Shown here: one piece after another, positions 1 to 8,389 of the stretch
Layout: each line of letters begins with the position of its first letter
Position numbering within the stretch: the stretch's first letter is position 1
Assembly: GCF_040932485.1 (NCBI RefSeq)
Contig: NZ_JBFRBH010000001.1
Span: 992,001 to 1,056,000 of the forward strand
Reading direction: 5' to 3'
Source: Gymnodinialimonas sp. 202GB13-11
GTDB taxonomy: Bacteria; Pseudomonadota; Alphaproteobacteria; Rhodobacterales; Rhodobacteraceae
DNA: 64,000 nt
Made by a program: the position numbers and the translations under genes
The notes under the pieces: generated by a model
What the model was told of the DNA's origin: nothing
Databases searched by the model: none
The model's input: only the letters and a program-made list of their open reading frames with translations

Positions 1-840
1 TGGTATGCGGGCGCGTATTTGATGAACCGGTGGGTCACCTTGGACACGGCTCAACGGCAGGGCGTGGAGTTATCGTTTCAGGAGGTCTTCGCCGACACGA
101 TGGCGCAGGAGCGGCCGCGCTTGCCCGCGCCGCATCAGGTGGTGGCAGAGCTGTGGAATACGACGGCGGGGGAAGAGATTTTCCGCGAGCGGCGGGGAGA
201 GTTGCGGCCAAATCCGCGCAACCTGCTGTTCCATGCGTTCCAGACATTAGCGCCGACGCTTTTGGGTTTTGTGATCGGCTCGTTAGCCGGGCTGCTGCTG
301 GCCATCGGGATCGTGCACAACCGACCGATGGATTTGAGCGTGATGCCCTGGGCAATTGCGTCGCAAACCATTCCGATCCTGGCGGTCGCCCCGATTGTGA
401 TCGTGGTATTGAACGCGGTGGGACTGACGGGTGTGGTGCCGAAATCACTGATCTCGGCCTATCTATCGTTTTTCCCAGTAGTCGTCGGGATGGTGAAGGG
501 TCTTCGCAGCCCGTCGGCGATGGATTTGGACCTGCTGCGCACATACTCGGCCAGCCGAACTGAGACTCTGTTCAAATTGCGGTTGCCGGCCTCGGTGCCG
601 TTCCTGTTCGCATCCTTAAAGGTAGGGATCGCGGCGGCGCTCGTGGGAACCATCGTAGCGGAACTGCCGACAGGGGCACGGTTCGGGCTTGGCGCGCGGC
701 TTCTGACGGGCAGCTATTACGGTCAGACGATCCAGATCTGGAGCGCGCTCTTCATGGCGGCGATTTGTGCGGCCTGTCTGGTGGCGATCCTTGGGTTGAT
801 TGAACGTACGACCCTGCGCCGGATGGGGCTGAACCGATGA
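1..840 (+). CDS. ABC transporter permease, SsuC/ThiX-like (5' end outside window)
   Basis: Inner-membrane permease of a binding-protein-dependent importer. The reading frame is open to base 1, and the first transmembrane helix that normally precedes the LPAPHQVV segment is missing, so the start lies upstream; TTG at 19 or ATG at 22 would give a protein lacking that helix. The BPD_transp_1 core is present with about five hydrophobic helices and the cytoplasmic EAA-type loop around KGLRSPSAMDLDLLRTYSAS, which contacts the ATPase. It overlaps the next permease by 4 bp (ATGA), so the two are translationally coupled. With the following binding protein it forms an NMT1/THI5-type importer. The ATPase gene is not visible and probably lies upstream. 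Substrate inferred: a pyrimidine thiamine precursor or similar heteroaromatic compound. Confidence 0.85.
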   Translation, partial: WYAGAYLMNRWVTLDTAQRQGVELSFQEVFADTMAQERPRLPAPHQVVAELWNTTAGEEIFRERRGELRPNPRNLLFHAFQTLAPTLLGFVIGSLAGLLLAIGIVHNRPMDLSVMPWAIASQTIPILAVAPIVIVVLNAVGLTGVVPKSLISAYLSFFPVVVGMVKGLRSPSAMDLDLLRTYSASRTETLFKLRLPASVPFLFASLKVGIAAALVGTIVAELPTGARFGLGARLLTGSYYGQTIQIWSALFMAAICAACLVAILGLIERTTLRRMGLNR

Positions 841-1751
841 GTGCGGCCTTGCGGAACATCCCGATCCTGCCCGTGGCGGCTGTCGTGGTGCTGGTCTTCG
901 CCGGGTTCTACGACTTGCGGTTGTGGGTGCTGTTGGCGGTGTGGCTGGGGGCCTGGTACATCAACACACGGCTTGCGCGCAGTGACGGGCCGGTTGTGGC
1001 CGTCTGGGTGCCGGTGATCTTTGGCCTGACCTTGGTGGGCCTGTGGGAATTGACCGTGCGCCTTTACGAGATCAGCCCGGTGATCCTGCCCGCGCCCTCG
1101 GCCATCGCGTTGGCGTTTGCGCAGAACACCGACATCCTGTGGGCCGACTTCGTGCAGACGATCCTGAAAGGCGCTTTGGTGGGCTATGTGATCGGCTGCG
1201 GGGCGGCGTTTCTGGTGGCTTTGGCGGTGGATCGGTCGCCGTTTTTGCAGAAGGGGATGTTGCCGGTGGGCAGCTTCCTCGCCGCGTTGCCGATTGTCGG
1301 CACGGCGCCGATTTTCGTGATGTGGCTGGGGTTTGGCCCTGCGTCCAAGGCGGCGGTGGTCGTCGCCATGGTGTTCTTCCCGATGCTCGTGAACGCGGTG
1401 GAGGGGTTGAAGGCATCCGACAAGATGCAGCGCGATTTGATGCACACCTATGCGGCGTCTTATTGGCAGAGCCTTCTGAAACTGCGCCTGCCCACGGCCT
1501 TGCCGTTCCTGTTTAACGGGTTGAAGATTTGCACAACGCTTGCGCTCATTGGTGCTATCGTTGCTGAATTCTTCGGCTCACCGACCGTTGGGATGGGCTT
1601 TCGCATCAAGATCGAGGTCGGACGGCTGGCGATGGATGTCGTCTGGGCCGAGATTACTGTCGCGGCGTTGGCGGGGACCGGGTTCTATGGCCTGATGACG
1701 CTGCTCGAGCGGCAACTGACATTCTGGCACCCGTCGCAGCGGCGGGCGTAG
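837..1751 (+). CDS. ABC transporter permease, SsuC/ThiX-like
   Basis: Second permease (304 aa) of the same importer. Two or three N-terminal hydrophobic helices are followed by the conserved VILPAPSAIALAF entry motif and a BPD_transp_1 domain with an EAA-like loop around EGLKASDKMQRDLMHTYAAS. That loop is clearly homologous to the one in the preceding gene, so the pair probably forms a heterodimeric channel. The start overlaps the upstream stop by 4 bp. The gene is followed after 39 bp by the substrate-binding protein. ThiX systems usually have one permease; two divergent permeases side by side also fit RibXY-like or other NMT1/THI5 importers, so the substrate stays open. Confidence 0.87.
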   Translation: MSAALRNIPILPVAAVVVLVFAGFYDLRLWVLLAVWLGAWYINTRLARSDGPVVAVWVPVIFGLTLVGLWELTVRLYEISPVILPAPSAIALAFAQNTDILWADFVQTILKGALVGYVIGCGAAFLVALAVDRSPFLQKGMLPVGSFLAALPIVGTAPIFVMWLGFGPASKAAVVVAMVFFPMLVNAVEGLKASDKMQRDLMHTYAASYWQSLLKLRLPTALPFLFNGLKICTTLALIGAIVAEFFGSPTVGMGFRIKIEVGRLAMDVVWAEITVAALAGTGFYGLMTLLERQLTFWHPSQRRA

Positions 1752-1790
1752 AGCAAAATAATCAATGGGTCCAACTTGGAGGGAAAGACT

Positions 1791-2786
1791 ATGAAAAAAC
1801 TTACAATTGCAGGGGCCGCGCTTCTGGCTTCGGGCGGTATGGCATTGGCGGATGGGCATCTGGATGAGGTGAACCTGCAGCTGCAATGGGTCACGCAGGC
1901 GCAATTCGCGGGCTACTACGTGGCGCTTGAGAATGGCTACTACGAGGATGAGGGCCTTGCGGTGAATATCATCCCCGGCGGGCCGGACATTGCGCCGCCG
2001 CAGGTGCTTGCGGGTGGTGGCGCTGACGTGATGCTGAACTGGATGCCTTCGGCCCTAGCGGCGCGCGAAGGTGGCTTGCCGGTTGTGAACATCGCGCAGC
2101 CGTTCGTGCGCTCGGGCCTGATGCTGACCTGCTGGGCCGATAGCGGCATCACCGAGCCTGCCGATCTTGCGGGGGCCACGGTGGCGCATTGGTTCTTTGG
2201 CAACGAATACCCGTTCCTGAGCTGGATGTCCCAGTTGGGCATCGGCGTGGATGGCGGCGAAGATGGCGTGACCCTGCTGCAGGCGGGCTTCAACGTTGAT
2301 CCGTTGATCCAGCGGCAGGCCGATTGCATGTCGACGATGACCTACAATGAATATTGGCAGGTGATTGATGCGGGTGTGACGCCGGAAGAGTTGGTGACAT
2401 TCCGCTATGAGGATCAGGGCGTGGCAACGCTGGAAGACGGCATCTGGGCGCTGGAAGAGAACCTCGATGACCCTGAGTTCGTGGATCGCATGACGCGCTT
2501 TGTGCGCGCCTCGATGCAGGGCTGGGCCTGGGCGGCTGAGAACCCCGATGACGCGGCGATGATCGTGCTGGATTACGACGAGACCGGCGCGCAGACCGAG
2601 GAGCATCAGCTGCGCATGATGGGTGAGATTGCTTTGCTGGTTGAAGGTGGCGATGGCCGTTTGGACGAGGAAGCCTATCAGCGCACCGTTGATACGCTTC
2701 TGGCCGGTGGCTCTGACCCGGTGATCTCGGCGGCACCTGAGGGTGCTTTCACCCACGTCATCACGGATGCTGCGTTGGCTGAGTAA
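1791..2786 (+). CDS. ABC transporter substrate-binding protein, NMT1/THI5 family
   Basis: Periplasmic binding protein of 331 aa. The ATG at 1791 is chosen because GGAGGG lies just upstream and the protein then opens with a clean signal peptide (MKKLTIAGAALLASGGMALA, cleavage near ALA-DG). The mature N-terminus has the family signature LQLQWVTQAQFAGYYVALE followed by a GG(A)DVMLNW segment, as in ThiY/THI5-like proteins that bind formyl-aminopyrimidine or related pyrimidines. It closes the operon with the two permeases and is followed by a hairpin. Thiamine-precursor uptake is the family default, but NMT1-like proteins also bind riboflavin and alkanesulfonate-type ligands. Confidence 0.85.
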   Translation: MKKLTIAGAALLASGGMALADGHLDEVNLQLQWVTQAQFAGYYVALENGYYEDEGLAVNIIPGGPDIAPPQVLAGGGADVMLNWMPSALAAREGGLPVVNIAQPFVRSGLMLTCWADSGITEPADLAGATVAHWFFGNEYPFLSWMSQLGIGVDGGEDGVTLLQAGFNVDPLIQRQADCMSTMTYNEYWQVIDAGVTPEELVTFRYEDQGVATLEDGIWALEENLDDPEFVDRMTRFVRASMQGWAWAAENPDDAAMIVLDYDETGAQTEEHQLRMMGEIALLVEGGDGRLDEEAYQRTVDTLLAGGSDPVISAAPEGAFTHVITDAALAE

Positions 2787-2809
2787 TCAGCCGAATTACA
2801 GCGCCAAAG

Positions 2810-2846
2810 CGGCCCTGCGCGGCACAGCGTGGGGCCGTTTGCTTTT
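2810..2846 (+). terminator. Possible terminator after the importer operon
   Basis: CGGCCC at 2810-2815 pairs with GGGCCG at 2832-2837 and is followed by TTTGCTTTT. The loop is long (16 nt) and can form an inner GCGC/GCGT pairing. It lies 24 nt after the binding-protein stop and ahead of the stop of the opposing gene, so it may serve both. Confidence 0.5.
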
Positions 2847-2862
2847 GGCGGACCGGATTGCC

Positions 2863-3297
2863 TCAGCGGCGGATGTCGACCGTTGGCGATGACGGATTGG
2901 GGGCGCCGCTGGTGTAAGGGCTTTCTTCGGGGCGCGATGTGTCCGGGCTATTGGGTTCGGTGCCGGTTTCATCCATTGCCGTAGGCGCTTCGCTCGTCGG
3001 TTCCGCCTCTTCGGAAGGGACGTTTGCAGGCTCAGGCAAATCCAATGGAACCATTGCCAGTGACTGGCGCGGCGGGTCCGGTGGTACGGGCAGATCGTCG
3101 TTATCGCCGACTTGAAAGACATCAAGCGGCTTGATGGGCTGCGCATTGGCTGCGGTGCTTGCGCGGGACTGTTCGGCGGCGGTGACAGGGTTGGCGGTTT
3201 CAGGGCGCCCGGTCACGTCGCCGGGTTTCAGCCGCGCCTCTGTTGGCGCCTGCGGAACGGTCAGTTCGGGCCGGGCGGGTGTATTTGTAATGTCCAT
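2863..3297 (-). CDS. Proline-rich protein of unknown function
   Basis: A 144-residue protein; ATG at 3297 is preferred because GAGGAG sits 9 nt upstream, giving the N-terminus MDITNTPARPEL. It is rich in Pro, Glu, Thr and Ser with no hydrophobic segment, no signal peptide and no recognisable domain, so it is probably disordered and cytoplasmic. It is divergent from the XRE regulator at 3487 and may share its promoter region. I do not recognise the family. The GC-rich skew could make this a spurious frame, but the ribosome site and the fit between neighbours argue for a real gene. Confidence 0.55.
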   Translation of the reverse strand: MDITNTPARPELTVPQAPTEARLKPGDVTGRPETANPVTAAEQSRASTAANAQPIKPLDVFQVGDNDDLPVPPDPPRQSLAMVPLDLPEPANVPSEEAEPTSEAPTAMDETGTEPNSPDTSRPEESPYTSGAPNPSSPTVDIRR

Positions 3298-3451
3298 ATC
3301 TACGCTCCTCACACGCGATGCGAATTGTACCTCCACGACCCAACTGGCTATCCGACGCACCTTAATGCTTGGTAAATTTGCCTATGCGGCGTGGGGCAGA
3401 TTTGTCTCAAAACTGACGGAGTGGGTTGGGCGTGAGGCGATAATTTAAATC

Positions 3452-3477
3452 TGTAAATTTCGTGTAAAGCTTGTAAA
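3452..3477 (+). promoter_or_regulatory. Triple TGTAAA repeat before the XRE regulator
   Basis: TGTAAA occurs at 3452-3457, 3463-3468 and 3472-3477, with start-to-start spacings of 11 and 9 bp, ending 9 nt before the ATG at 3487. The position and near-helical spacing suit an autoregulatory operator, or an A/T-rich promoter core. No experimental motif was matched. Confidence 0.4.
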
Positions 3478-3486
3478 GTTGGAAGC

Positions 3487-4779
3487 ATGGAACCAACAAA
3501 TCCCCCCGACATCACCGGCAGCCGTATTCGAGAGCAGCGCCTTGCGCGCGGGCTGAAACAGGGGGCTCTGGCAAAGGCTGTTGGCGTCTCACCCTCTTAC
3601 CTCAACCTGATTGAACACAATCACCGACGCATCGGGGGCAAGCTACTTCTGGAGCTTGCGCGGGTCCTGAACGTAGAGCCCTCGGTTCTGAGCGAGGGGG
3701 CTGATGCCGAGGTGAGCGCGCTTTTGGATGCGGCGGCGCGGTCGCAGGTTGGCCTTGGGGCGGAAACTGACCGTATTGACGAGATGGGCGCCCGTTTTCC
3801 GGGGTGGACGGCCCTGATCGCGGCACAAGAGGCGCGATTGCAGGCGCTCGATGCGCAAGTTGAGGCTCTGCGTGACCGGCTGAGCCACGATCCCGTCTTG
3901 GCAGAAGCGATGCATGACGTGCTTTCCTCGGTCGCCGCGATCCGCTCAACAGCGGATATTCTGGTGCGAGAGACGGATCTGGACCCAGCTTGGCGCGGTC
4001 GTTTCCACCGTAACCTGCATGAGGAGGCAGAACGGCTTTCCGATCAAGCGACGGGATTGCTGGCCCAGTTCGAGGCGCCCGATGCAGAAGGTGGATCGCC
4101 TGCAGAAACGGTTGAAGCGATGTTTGATGCGGTCGGCCACGTCTTCCCACACATAGATGCGCAGGGAGCCGGGGCCATTGAGGCCATTCTTGACCAGACC
4201 CCCGGAATGGAAAATGCGCCGACGCGCGCCATGGGGCAGGCCAGATTGATGGAATATGCGGGCGACGCGGCCCTTTTACCGATGGAGCCATTCATAGCGG
4301 CAGCAAAGGAAGTGGCCTTTGACCCAGTGGCCTTGGTGGCGCGATTGGGTGTTGGCGTGGCCCCTGTTTTGCGGCGAATGGCGAGTTTGCAGCCGGAAAC
4401 CGGTGCTCCGCCCATGGGGCTGGCCATATGCGACGCGTCCGGTGCGATGGTGCATCGCCGTCGCCTTCCGGGATTCGCACTGCCACGAGTTGTGGCGGGG
4501 TGCCCGCTTTGGCCGCTTTACACAGCCCTGTCCCGACCGGGGCAGGCGGAAGAGGCGGAGATTGAAATGCCCCATGGCGCCCGGTTCAGCGCTTGGGCCG
4601 TGGCGGAGGCCAATGAAGGGCGCGCATTCGGGGCCGCGCCTGCCTTGAAGGGGATAATGCTGATCATGGAGGCCCGGCAAAGAGATCGGCCGATGCCAGC
4701 GATCGCCGCGGGCCCGGGGTGCGAGACCTGTCCCCGCGTCGGATGCGATGCACGACGCGGCGGCTATGCAGGTCCGTGA
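3487..4779 (+). CDS. XRE-family ScfR-like transcriptional regulator with DHp-like hairpin
   Basis: A 430-aa cytoplasmic regulator. Residues 10-70 are an XRE helix-turn-helix (GSRIREQRLARGLKQGALAK). Residues about 225-430 match the short-chain fatty-acyl regulator type (ScfR/PccR/RamB, DUF2083-like) and end in the Cys cluster C412-x2-C415-x4-C420. Between them, residues about 110-135 look coiled-coil, and 136-195 read like the helical hairpin of a histidine-kinase DHp domain: MHDVLSSVAAIRSTADIL with H143 where kinases have the phosphoacceptor, then HEEAERLSDQATGLL. The family usually senses acyl-CoA and controls glyoxylate or methylcitrate genes. It lies directly upstream of a lone receiver protein and a symporter-kinase, suggesting one signalling unit. 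Confidence 0.85.
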   Translation: MEPTNPPDITGSRIREQRLARGLKQGALAKAVGVSPSYLNLIEHNHRRIGGKLLLELARVLNVEPSVLSEGADAEVSALLDAAARSQVGLGAETDRIDEMGARFPGWTALIAAQEARLQALDAQVEALRDRLSHDPVLAEAMHDVLSSVAAIRSTADILVRETDLDPAWRGRFHRNLHEEAERLSDQATGLLAQFEAPDAEGGSPAETVEAMFDAVGHVFPHIDAQGAGAIEAILDQTPGMENAPTRAMGQARLMEYAGDAALLPMEPFIAAAKEVAFDPVALVARLGVGVAPVLRRMASLQPETGAPPMGLAICDASGAMVHRRRLPGFALPRVVAGCPLWPLYTALSRPGQAEEAEIEMPHGARFSAWAVAEANEGRAFGAAPALKGIMLIMEARQRDRPMPAIAAGPGCETCPRVGCDARRGGYAGP

Positions 4780-4869
4780 CGCGAATTTCTTGCGTGTTGC
4801 CCAAGCATTGGGCAAAGTTGGAAAACCAGGCCCGGGGCGAACGACACTTACCCGGGGGGAGGACTGGGT

Positions 4870-5313
4870 ATGACAATGGACATGCGACCATCTGATACGG
4901 CCCCGCGAACAGGGCCGGGGACCGTTCTGATCATCGAGGATGAAAGCAACATCCTCGAAGCGCTCACCTTTATCCTGAGCCGTGCGGGCTGGGATGTGCG
5001 CGGCCATGGCAAGGGCGATTCAGCGCTTGCAGAAGTCGCGCGGATTGGCCCGGATGTGCTGGTGCTGGATGTCATGCTGCCCGGCCAGTCGGGGTTCGAT
5101 ATTCTCCGCGCGCTGAGGGCCGAGCCAGAGACGCGCGATCTGCCTGTCGTAATGTTGACCGCCAAGGGTCAGACCCATGATCGCGATCACGCCATGGGAC
5201 TGGGGGCGAATGCTTTCCTGACCAAGCCATTCTCGAACGATGAATTGCTGGCGGTCATCACGGATCTGGCCCCGGCCCCAACAGATCGGCCGGCCGCAGC
5301 CGGTCAGGGGTGA
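4870..5313 (+). CDS. Single-domain response regulator
   Basis: A 147-aa receiver protein. The acidic pocket (ED at 23-24), phosphoacceptor D67 in VLVLDVMLPG, the switch Thr in VVMLTAKG and Lys in FLTKPF are all present. No DNA-binding or enzymatic output domain follows; the last 20 residues are a Pro/Ala tail. A GGGGGAGGA ribosome site precedes ATG 4870. It lies 90 bp after the XRE regulator and 3 bp before the small membrane protein and symporter-kinase genes. CrbR/CbrB partners of such kinases normally carry an output domain, so this one must act through a partner, possibly the XRE protein next door. Confidence 0.9.
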   Translation: MTMDMRPSDTAPRTGPGTVLIIEDESNILEALTFILSRAGWDVRGHGKGDSALAEVARIGPDVLVLDVMLPGQSGFDILRALRAEPETRDLPVVMLTAKGQTHDRDHAMGLGANAFLTKPFSNDELLAVITDLAPAPTDRPAAAGQG

Positions 5314-5316
5314 GCC

Positions 5317-5610
5317 ATGGCCTCAAGGCTGTTTCTTGAGCGCCGCAGATACAGGCTCAACCGGTTGCAAGACGCAGCGCGCCTCTTGCCGATCCTCGGT
5401 CTAATCCTGATTTTTGGCCCGATCTTCATCCGCGGCACGGGTGACGAGGCGGAAAGCCTGTCTGTGACCCTGGTTTATTACTTCGGCATCTGGATCGGGC
5501 TTATCGTGCTTTCGGCATTGGTCAGTGTCGCACTGACGCGCCTTGGCGTTCAGGATGAGGCCGGCGGCCCGCCTGAGGCGGGGCCTGCGCAGCCGCCTGA
5601 GGCCGAGTAA
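5317..5610 (+). CDS. Small two-helix membrane protein
   Basis: A 97-aa protein with an Arg-rich start (LERRRYRLNRLQDAARLL), two hydrophobic helices at about 23-40 and 52-75, and a Pro/Glu/Ala-rich cytoplasmic tail. It is tightly packed between the receiver (3-bp gap) and the symporter-kinase, whose ATG follows the stop by 1 bp. Small two-helix proteins also accompany ActP/YjcH-type acetate symporters, so an accessory role for the symporter half of the kinase is plausible. I see no sequence motif proving this. Confidence 0.75.
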   Translation: MASRLFLERRRYRLNRLQDAARLLPILGLILIFGPIFIRGTGDEAESLSVTLVYYFGIWIGLIVLSALVSVALTRLGVQDEAGGPPEAGPAQPPEAE

Positions 5611-5611
5611 A

Positions 5612-8287
5612 ATGCTGAGTTTCAACGGCCTCGTCTCGATCTGTATTCTCTATGTATTGGTGCTGTTTGCCGTGGCCTTCTGGGCGGAACGCAGCGCCAA
5701 GGCGGGCCGGGTGCGGTGGCTGAATTCGCCGATCACCTACACGCTGTCCCTGTCGATCTACGCCACGGCATGGACGTTCTACGGCGCCGTTGGGTCGGCG
5801 GCCCGCTCGGGGCTGGAATACCTGACGATCTACCTTGGGCCGACTTTGGTGTTCATCGGTTGGTTCTGGTTGCTGCGAAAAATGGTCCGCATCGGGCGCG
5901 CGCAGCGGGTCACATCCATCGCCGACATGATCTCTAGCCGGTATGGCAAGTCTGGCGGATTGGCGGTGTTGGTGACGTTGTTGGCCGTGTTGGGGACAAC
6001 GCCCTACATCGCGCTGCAATTGCAGTCGGTCACGCTATCCTTCTCGGTCTTCACCAATGCAGGTGCGGGTGAAGGCACATCGAGCACAGCGATGTGGATC
6101 GCAGCGGGGCTGGCCGTTTTCACGATCATCTTTGGCACCCGGTCGCTCGACCTGAACGAACGCCATCCCGGCCTTGTCAGCGCCATTGCGGCTGAGGCAG
6201 TGGTGAAGCTGGCAGCGATTGTTGCGGTGGGTGTGTTTGTTGTGTGGGGCGTAGCGGATGGACCCGGCGATATGCTGGCGCGGATTGAAGCCTCGCCTGT
6301 CGCAGAAACGCCGCTAAACGGCGCACGGTGGCTGGGGCTGACGGCCTTGGCAGGGGCCGCGATCCTGTGCCTGCCGCGAATGTTCCAGGTGTTAGTGGTC
6401 GAGAATTCGGACGAGCGGCATCTGGCAACCGCGGGATGGGCTTTCCCGCTATACCTTTTGTTGATCTCGCTTTTCGTGGTGCCGATTGCGGTCACGGGTA
6501 TGAGCTTGCCCGGAACCGGAGACAATCCGGACCTGTACGTTCTAACCGTGCCGTTGAGCTTGGGGCAGGACGCGCTGGCGCTTTTGGTTTTTCTGGGCGG
6601 TTTCTCCGCCGCGACTTCCATGGTGATTGTCGCCGCATTGGCGCTTTCAACGATGGTGTCGAACCACGTGATTGTGCCGCTTTGGCTGCGCAGTTCACGC
6701 GATAGCGTGGTGTTGAGCCAGGACATGCGAAAAGTGGCGCTCACGGCGCGCCGGGTGTCCATCGCGGCGATCCTGTTTCTGGGATGGGTGTACTACAGCT
6801 TGTCCGGTGGCACGGCTGCTTTGGCCTCGATTGGTCTGATCTCGTTTCTGGGCGTATCACAGATTCTGCCCGCCTTGGTCGGTGGTATTCTATGGCGCGG
6901 GGCAACGCGGTTGGGGGCAGCGCTTGGCATCGGCGCGGGCCTGTTGATCTGGGCATGGCTTCTTTTGCTGCCCAATATCGCGGAGACGGGTGGTTTGATG
7001 CCCGAAGTGCTAAGCTCTGGCCCTTGGGGAATTGGTTGGCTTGCCCCGCATAGCCCATTTGGCTTGCAGGCCAGTGATCCGCTTTTGACAGCGATGGTCC
7101 TTTCGCTCGGCGTGAATACGGCGCTGTTTCTGTTGGGGTCGCTGTTCAGCTTTCCCAGCCCGCTTGAGCGGCTGCAAGGGGCGCAATTCGTCAATGTCTT
7201 CGACCATTCGCGTGCTGTGAGGGGATGGACTGGCGCGGTTGGTGCGGCGGATGATTTGCGAATCATGGCACAGCGGATCATGGGCGATGACCGGGCCATC
7301 GCCCTGTTCCGCGACGCCGCGCGGGCGCAGGGCCGAGACGGGGAATTGCCGGAGCCGACGCCAGATTTCCTCGCTGAGCTAGAGCGGGAGCTTGCAGGTT
7401 CCGTCGGAGTTGCGACCGCCCACGCCATGGTGGCGCAGATTGCCGGCGCAGCGAGCGTGAGCGTGGGTGATCTGCTGGCCGTGGCCGACGAGACGGCGCA
7501 GATCATGGAGTATTCCAGCCAACTTGAGGCCAAGTCAGAAGAGCTGGCCCAAACCGCAGGTCGATTGCGTGAGGTCAACGCAAAGCTGACCGAGTTGTCG
7601 GTGCAGAAGGATGCGTTCCTCAGCCAGATCAGCCACGAATTGCGCACACCCATGACGTCGATCCGATCTTTCTCGGAGATCCTGATGCAAGCCGACAAGG
7701 TGGACGATGCAGCACGGACGAAATTCTCACGGATCATCCACGATGAAAGCCTGCGCCTGACGCGCCTGCTGGATGATTTGCTGGATTTGAGCGTGCTTGA
7801 GAACGGTCGTGTGACCCTCAATATGGCTGAGGCGCAACTGGCAGACGTGTTGGACCGCGCCATTCATGCGGCGGGCGCGGAAGCGGGCGATGGCATCACG
7901 CTGGTGCGCGATCGGGCCAGCGAGGCCGTTGCGTTGTGGACCGATCCTGACCGGTTGGCCCAAGTCTTCATCAACCTGATCTCAAACGCACGGAAATACT
8001 GCGATGCCGATGTGCCGGAACTGGTGATTTCGGTCGTGGATACGCAACAGGGGTTGGAGATCGAGTTTTCGGACAACGGCTCAGGCATTCCAACCCGGCA
8101 AGAGGCCCTGATCTTTGAGAAATTTGCCCGCCTCGATACTGCGCGAGGGGCGCCGGGGGCCGGGCTTGGGCTCGCGATCAGCCGTGAGATCATGGCGCGT
8201 CTTGACGGGGATTTGATCTACGTGCCGGGGCAGGGCGGCGCGACCTTTCGCGTGCGATTGCCGGTGCGCGCCTTGAAAGCTGCGTAA
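5612..8287 (+). CDS. Sodium:solute symporter-fused sensor histidine kinase (CbrA/CrbS-like)
   Basis: An 891-aa inner-membrane sensor. ATG 5612 directly follows the preceding stop and starts the first helix (LSFNGLVSICILYVLVLF). Residues about 1-520 hold roughly 13 helices of the SSS (PutP-like) fold. A linker of about 130 residues leads into a coiled-coil (SQLEAKSEELAQTAGRLREVNAKL), then HisKA with phosphoacceptor H675 (SHELRTPMTSIR), then HATPase_c with the N-box LISNARKY and G-boxes (DNGSGIP, GAGLGLAIS). There is no receiver domain. Relatives regulate acetate, amino-acid or carbon-source use. The cognate receiver is very probably the lone receiver protein two genes upstream. Confidence 0.92.
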   Translation: MLSFNGLVSICILYVLVLFAVAFWAERSAKAGRVRWLNSPITYTLSLSIYATAWTFYGAVGSAARSGLEYLTIYLGPTLVFIGWFWLLRKMVRIGRAQRVTSIADMISSRYGKSGGLAVLVTLLAVLGTTPYIALQLQSVTLSFSVFTNAGAGEGTSSTAMWIAAGLAVFTIIFGTRSLDLNERHPGLVSAIAAEAVVKLAAIVAVGVFVVWGVADGPGDMLARIEASPVAETPLNGARWLGLTALAGAAILCLPRMFQVLVVENSDERHLATAGWAFPLYLLLISLFVVPIAVTGMSLPGTGDNPDLYVLTVPLSLGQDALALLVFLGGFSAATSMVIVAALALSTMVSNHVIVPLWLRSSRDSVVLSQDMRKVALTARRVSIAAILFLGWVYYSLSGGTAALASIGLISFLGVSQILPALVGGILWRGATRLGAALGIGAGLLIWAWLLLLPNIAETGGLMPEVLSSGPWGIGWLAPHSPFGLQASDPLLTAMVLSLGVNTALFLLGSLFSFPSPLERLQGAQFVNVFDHSRAVRGWTGAVGAADDLRIMAQRIMGDDRAIALFRDAARAQGRDGELPEPTPDFLAELERELAGSVGVATAHAMVAQIAGAASVSVGDLLAVADETAQIMEYSSQLEAKSEELAQTAGRLREVNAKLTELSVQKDAFLSQISHELRTPMTSIRSFSEILMQADKVDDAARTKFSRIIHDESLRLTRLLDDLLDLSVLENGRVTLNMAEAQLADVLDRAIHAAGAEAGDGITLVRDRASEAVALWTDPDRLAQVFINLISNARKYCDADVPELVISVVDTQQGLEIEFSDNGSGIPTRQEALIFEKFARLDTARGAPGAGLGLAISREIMARLDGDLIYVPGQGGATFRVRLPVRALKAA

Positions 8288-8389
8288 GCGGATAAAGCAG
8301 GGGCGCATAAGGGCTTCGTTAACGGCTTTTGTGGCAAAGCTACGCGCACGAACCCCCGTATCCGTTTGCCAGAAGGCACAAATACGCCC

